Shown: piece after piece, positions 62,202 through 64,000 of the stretch | Position numbering within the stretch: the first letter of the stretch is position 1 | Layout of the letters: each line of letters begins with the position of its first letter | Source of the DNA: a virus | Reading direction: 5' to 3' (one strand) | Length of the DNA: 64,000 bases | IMG/VR virus record: IMGVR_UViG_3300010935_000101 | Coordinates: 32,761 to 96,760 of that record | Notes under the pieces: generated by a model | The model's input: the letters and a program-made list of their open reading frames with translations, nothing else | Told to the model about the DNA's origin: nothing | Database searches by the model: none | Position numbers and translations under genes: made by a program

Positions 62202-62504
62202 ATGATAAAATTACCAAAACAGTACAAACTACCAGTAAACTATAATGATTTAGCTGCATTCGAACGAAGATTAGTTCGTGCTCAATATACATTACAACAG
62301 AACAATTTATGTGCTTATTGTAAAGTATCTTTAGCATTAGGTCCTCCAAAGAGTGTCACAGATAAACCAATCAATTGGGATTTATTTCCACCAAATTTTC
62401 TACGCTATCCCATTCATCTACAGCATAATCATACAACAGAAATGACTGAAGGAGCGGTACACGCATACTGTAACGCAGTAATGTGGCAATATGAAGGCAA
62501 ATAA
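62202..62504 (+). CDS. HNH/endonuclease VII-like protein
   Basis: In this 100-residue protein, LCAYCKVSL and the late LQHNHTTEMTEGAVHAYCN give a C-x2-C plus HNH and a final C-N, similar to recombination endonuclease VII-type nucleases that resolve branched DNA. It begins two bases after the membrane HNH gene. Confidence 0.7.
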   Translation: MIKLPKQYKLPVNYNDLAAFERRLVRAQYTLQQNNLCAYCKVSLALGPPKSVTDKPINWDLFPPNFLRYPIHLQHNHTTEMTEGAVHAYCNAVMWQYEGK

Positions 62505-62521
62505 ACTATTAAGGAACACAT

Positions 62522-62773
62522 ATGAAAGAATTTAACGGAATCAAATTTAGTCCAATCACAAAAATATACTATTGTTTTAAAGACGGAGAACTCTATAAAT
62601 TTCCATACTATGAACGAATTAAACCAAAATGCTGGGAACTGAGCAGTTTTACAGATAAAAATGGCAGAGCCAAAAAATGGGTTAAAGCTAAAGCAAAATT
62701 TAAAAAAGAAGTGTACGATCAACTTCCTATTAAATTTCAAACCAAAATGGTACATGATGGATTTATAGAATAA
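62522..62773 (+). CDS. Basic hypothetical protein
   Basis: The 83-residue protein is rich in Lys, Phe and Tyr, with beta strands near the start (FSPITKIYYCFKDGELYKF), resembling AP2/homing-associated DNA-binding segments only vaguely. AAGGA precedes ATG. Confidence 0.6.
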   Translation: MKEFNGIKFSPITKIYYCFKDGELYKFPYYERIKPKCWELSSFTDKNGRAKKWVKAKAKFKKEVYDQLPIKFQTKMVHDGFIE

Positions 62774-62823
62774 ATTACCAGAAAACTCAATACTATATAA
62801 TTCATTTTCCCTTATACCTTACT

Positions 62824-62839
62824 TAGTACTTATGTATTA
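62824..62839 (+). promoter_or_regulatory. Early hairpin 7 (TAGTAC-TTAT-GTATTA)
   Basis: A degenerate family member with one G-U pair, followed by TTTTTAA; 52 bases before the SleB-like gene. Confidence 0.45.
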
Positions 62840-62890
62840 TTTTTAACTAATACTTCAATACTAATGCAATCTAACCAAAAGGATACCATT

Positions 62891-63403
62891 ATGACTATTT
62901 TTAAGCACTTATTACTACTGGCTTATTTAACAACTTTATCTAATGCTACTGTAATTGACAAGCAATTAAAGTGCCTTGCATTGAATATATACTACGAAGC
63001 ACGAAGCTCCAATTTAGCTGATCAAGCAGCAGTGGCAGATGTAGTTTTGAATCGAGTCAGATCAGCAGATTATCCAAACACCATTTGTAAAGTAGTCAAG
63101 CAGGGTAAAATATCTAAGTGGCAATTACAAATCAATGGTAAACGAATTCCACTTAGGAATAGGTGTCAGTTCAGCTGGTTTTGTGACGGCAAACCGGACA
63201 TACCACTCGATCAAGATGCCTGGGAAAAAGCAAAACTACTAGCAGTTCAAATATATAAGTATATGGTGTTCCGAGGAATCACAGAAGGATCTCTATTTTA
63301 TCATGCAACTTATGTCAATCCATTTTGGGCACTGCATTATCAGTTGGTAGGAACCATAGGTAAGCACAAGTATTACCGCAAATTTAGAAAGGATACTGAA
63401 TGA
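62891..63403 (+). CDS. Secreted SleB-type cell wall hydrolase
   Basis: The 170-residue protein starts at ATG 62891 with AAAGGA. Residues 1-19 are a signal peptide (FKHLLLLAYLTTLSNA). The domain follows the SleB/Hydrolase_2 pattern: CLALNIYYEAR with the catalytic Glu, QAAVADVVLNRV, CQFSWFCDG, FYHAxYVxPxWA and a final IGKHKYYRKF. It would cut peptidoglycan in the periplasm without a holin. Its location in the early block is separate from the late lysis genes. Confidence 0.85.
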   Translation: MTIFKHLLLLAYLTTLSNATVIDKQLKCLALNIYYEARSSNLADQAAVADVVLNRVRSADYPNTICKVVKQGKISKWQLQINGKRIPLRNRCQFSWFCDGKPDIPLDQDAWEKAKLLAVQIYKYMVFRGITEGSLFYHATYVNPFWALHYQLVGTIGKHKYYRKFRKDTE

Positions 63404-63561
63404 CACATAAAAATAAAAGAAACAAGCTAAAACTAAAAAGGTGGAATAAAATTTTAAATTCAGAACATCATACAGACAAAGCAATGATTGAAGTTTATGA
63501 CATTTGTACTGATGTAATAAACGACATATTTGGGTTTTATGTTTCGAAAGCATTTTTATAA
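63400..63561 (+). CDS. Small basic hypothetical protein (53 aa)
   Basis: ATG overlaps the hydrolase stop (ATGA). The N-terminus is strongly basic (Lys/Arg in about half of the first 20 residues), followed by an acidic/hydrophobic helix. No family is recognised. Confidence 0.55.
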   Translation: MTHKNKRNKLKLKRWNKILNSEHHTDKAMIEVYDICTDVINDIFGFYVSKAFL

Positions 63562-63585
63562 AACTAATATAATGAAAGGAAATTT

Positions 63586-64000
63586 ATGATAACTTTAAAA
63601 GAGGCAATAAAACTTGCCGAAGCGGCACATAAAGGACAGTGGCGCAATCCTAGAAGAGCAAACGCAAATGAGCAATATATATTTAGACATTTAGAAAGTA
63701 ACCCAACTTATTCGTTAGACAAGACTCAAATTTATAAGAAAACTGGTGAACCTATTATGTCAAGAGAGCCCTACATCACTCATCCGCTAGCAGTAATGGA
63801 CATGATGAATACTAATGAAGAGAAAATTACAGCAGTGTTGCACGACATTATTGAGAAAACAGAAGCAATTACTGCTATATGTGACGAACAAGGATACATA
63901 ATAGCGTATAATAGAAAATCTTATATGATTGATAAAACAGTATGGAAAGCCTTGGATTTATTAACACATAACAAATCATTATCTTATACTAAATATATAA
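63586..64000 (+). CDS. RelA/SpoT-type HD hydrolase, partial
   Basis: ATG 63586 follows AAAGGA, and the frame runs off the right edge (138 codons visible). The order AHKGQ, PYITHPLAV, AVLHDIIEKT and LTHNKSLSYTKYI fits the HD ppGpp-hydrolase domain of SpoT/MESH1. An insertion of about 35 residues follows the first His. The usual HDxxED is HDIIEK here, so one acidic residue differs. It may lower host alarmone, but this is inference. Confidence 0.75.
   Translation, partial: MITLKEAIKLAEAAHKGQWRNPRRANANEQYIFRHLESNPTYSLDKTQIYKKTGEPIMSREPYITHPLAVMDMMNTNEEKITAVLHDIIEKTEAITAICDEQGYIIAYNRKSYMIDKTVWKALDLLTHNKSLSYTKYI

Noticed and set aside
1-64000. tRNA genes
   Set aside because: I saw no sequence with acceptor stem, TTC-type T loop and CCA-compatible end; a covariance search would be needed to exclude degenerate ones.

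Overview
The window is AT-rich and is almost certainly most of a lytic, N4-like podovirus (Schitoviridae-type) of a Gram-negative host. Two genes fix this. One is a 2967-residue single-subunit RNA polymerase in the late block, carrying the TxxGR, motif A and RxxxKxxxMxxxYG signatures of the N4 virion RNA polymerase (vRNAP). The other is a 660-residue T7/N4-type RNA polymerase in the early block that looks like N4 RNAP1 and RNAP2 fused. An N4-gp56-type capsid protein, portal and terminase in the expected order agree. A B12-dependent ribonucleotide reductase plus ThyX recalls N4-like roseophages, so an aquatic host is plausible, but no host can be named.

Layout. (1) 1-12.8 kb, plus strand: nucleotide and DNA metabolism, with an SF1 helicase, ATP-dependent ligase, HU-like protein, class II RNR with a cysteine-rich neighbour, MT-A70 methylase, dNMP kinase, ThyX and a MazG-like enzyme. 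It ends in three tiny membrane proteins and a terminator shared with the opposing late block. (2) 12.8-53.6 kb, minus strand, read right to left: small genes, a ClpP-like protease, a GIY-YIG homing-type gene beside a 5' gene remnant, PIN-PhoH, terminase, connector proteins, appendage proteins, a radical-SAM cassette, lysis genes, portal, scaffold, capsid, internal virion proteins, vRNAP and a metallopeptidase-containing virion protein. (3) 53.6-64 kb, mostly plus strand: early genes in short units separated by a family of small hairpins that may be vRNAP promoters. It includes an iteron/palindrome control region next to a divergent ParB-like gene, the fused RNA polymerase, HNH nucleases, a secreted SleB-type hydrolase and a ppGpp-hydrolase-like gene cut by the window edge. 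In N4 the genome ends lie between the late and early blocks, so the contig probably joins the termini near 53.6-53.9 kb.

The most interesting system is in the appendage module at 39.7-45.0 kb. A radical-SAM/SPASM enzyme (40574-42394) is translationally coupled to an unknown 200-residue protein. Directly upstream are a previously unlisted 34-residue two-cysteine peptide (43005-43109) and a tail-tip-like protein ending in a tight six-cysteine cluster (43113-43616). This is the gene order of a ribosomally made, post-translationally modified peptide (RiPP) cassette, placed inside a phage receptor-binding module. It suggests that the phage chemically modifies its own tail protein or a companion peptide.

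Other notable points are a SLOG/DprA-like domain at the C-terminus of vRNAP; near-total absence of cysteine in vRNAP and its neighbours, with the only two cysteines at facing ends of adjacent giant proteins; a four-way-junction RNA or DNA element at 55031-55132; a promoter plus pseudoknot-capable leader ahead of a homing-type gene; and a B12-linked cysteine-rich protein coupled to the B12-dependent RNR.
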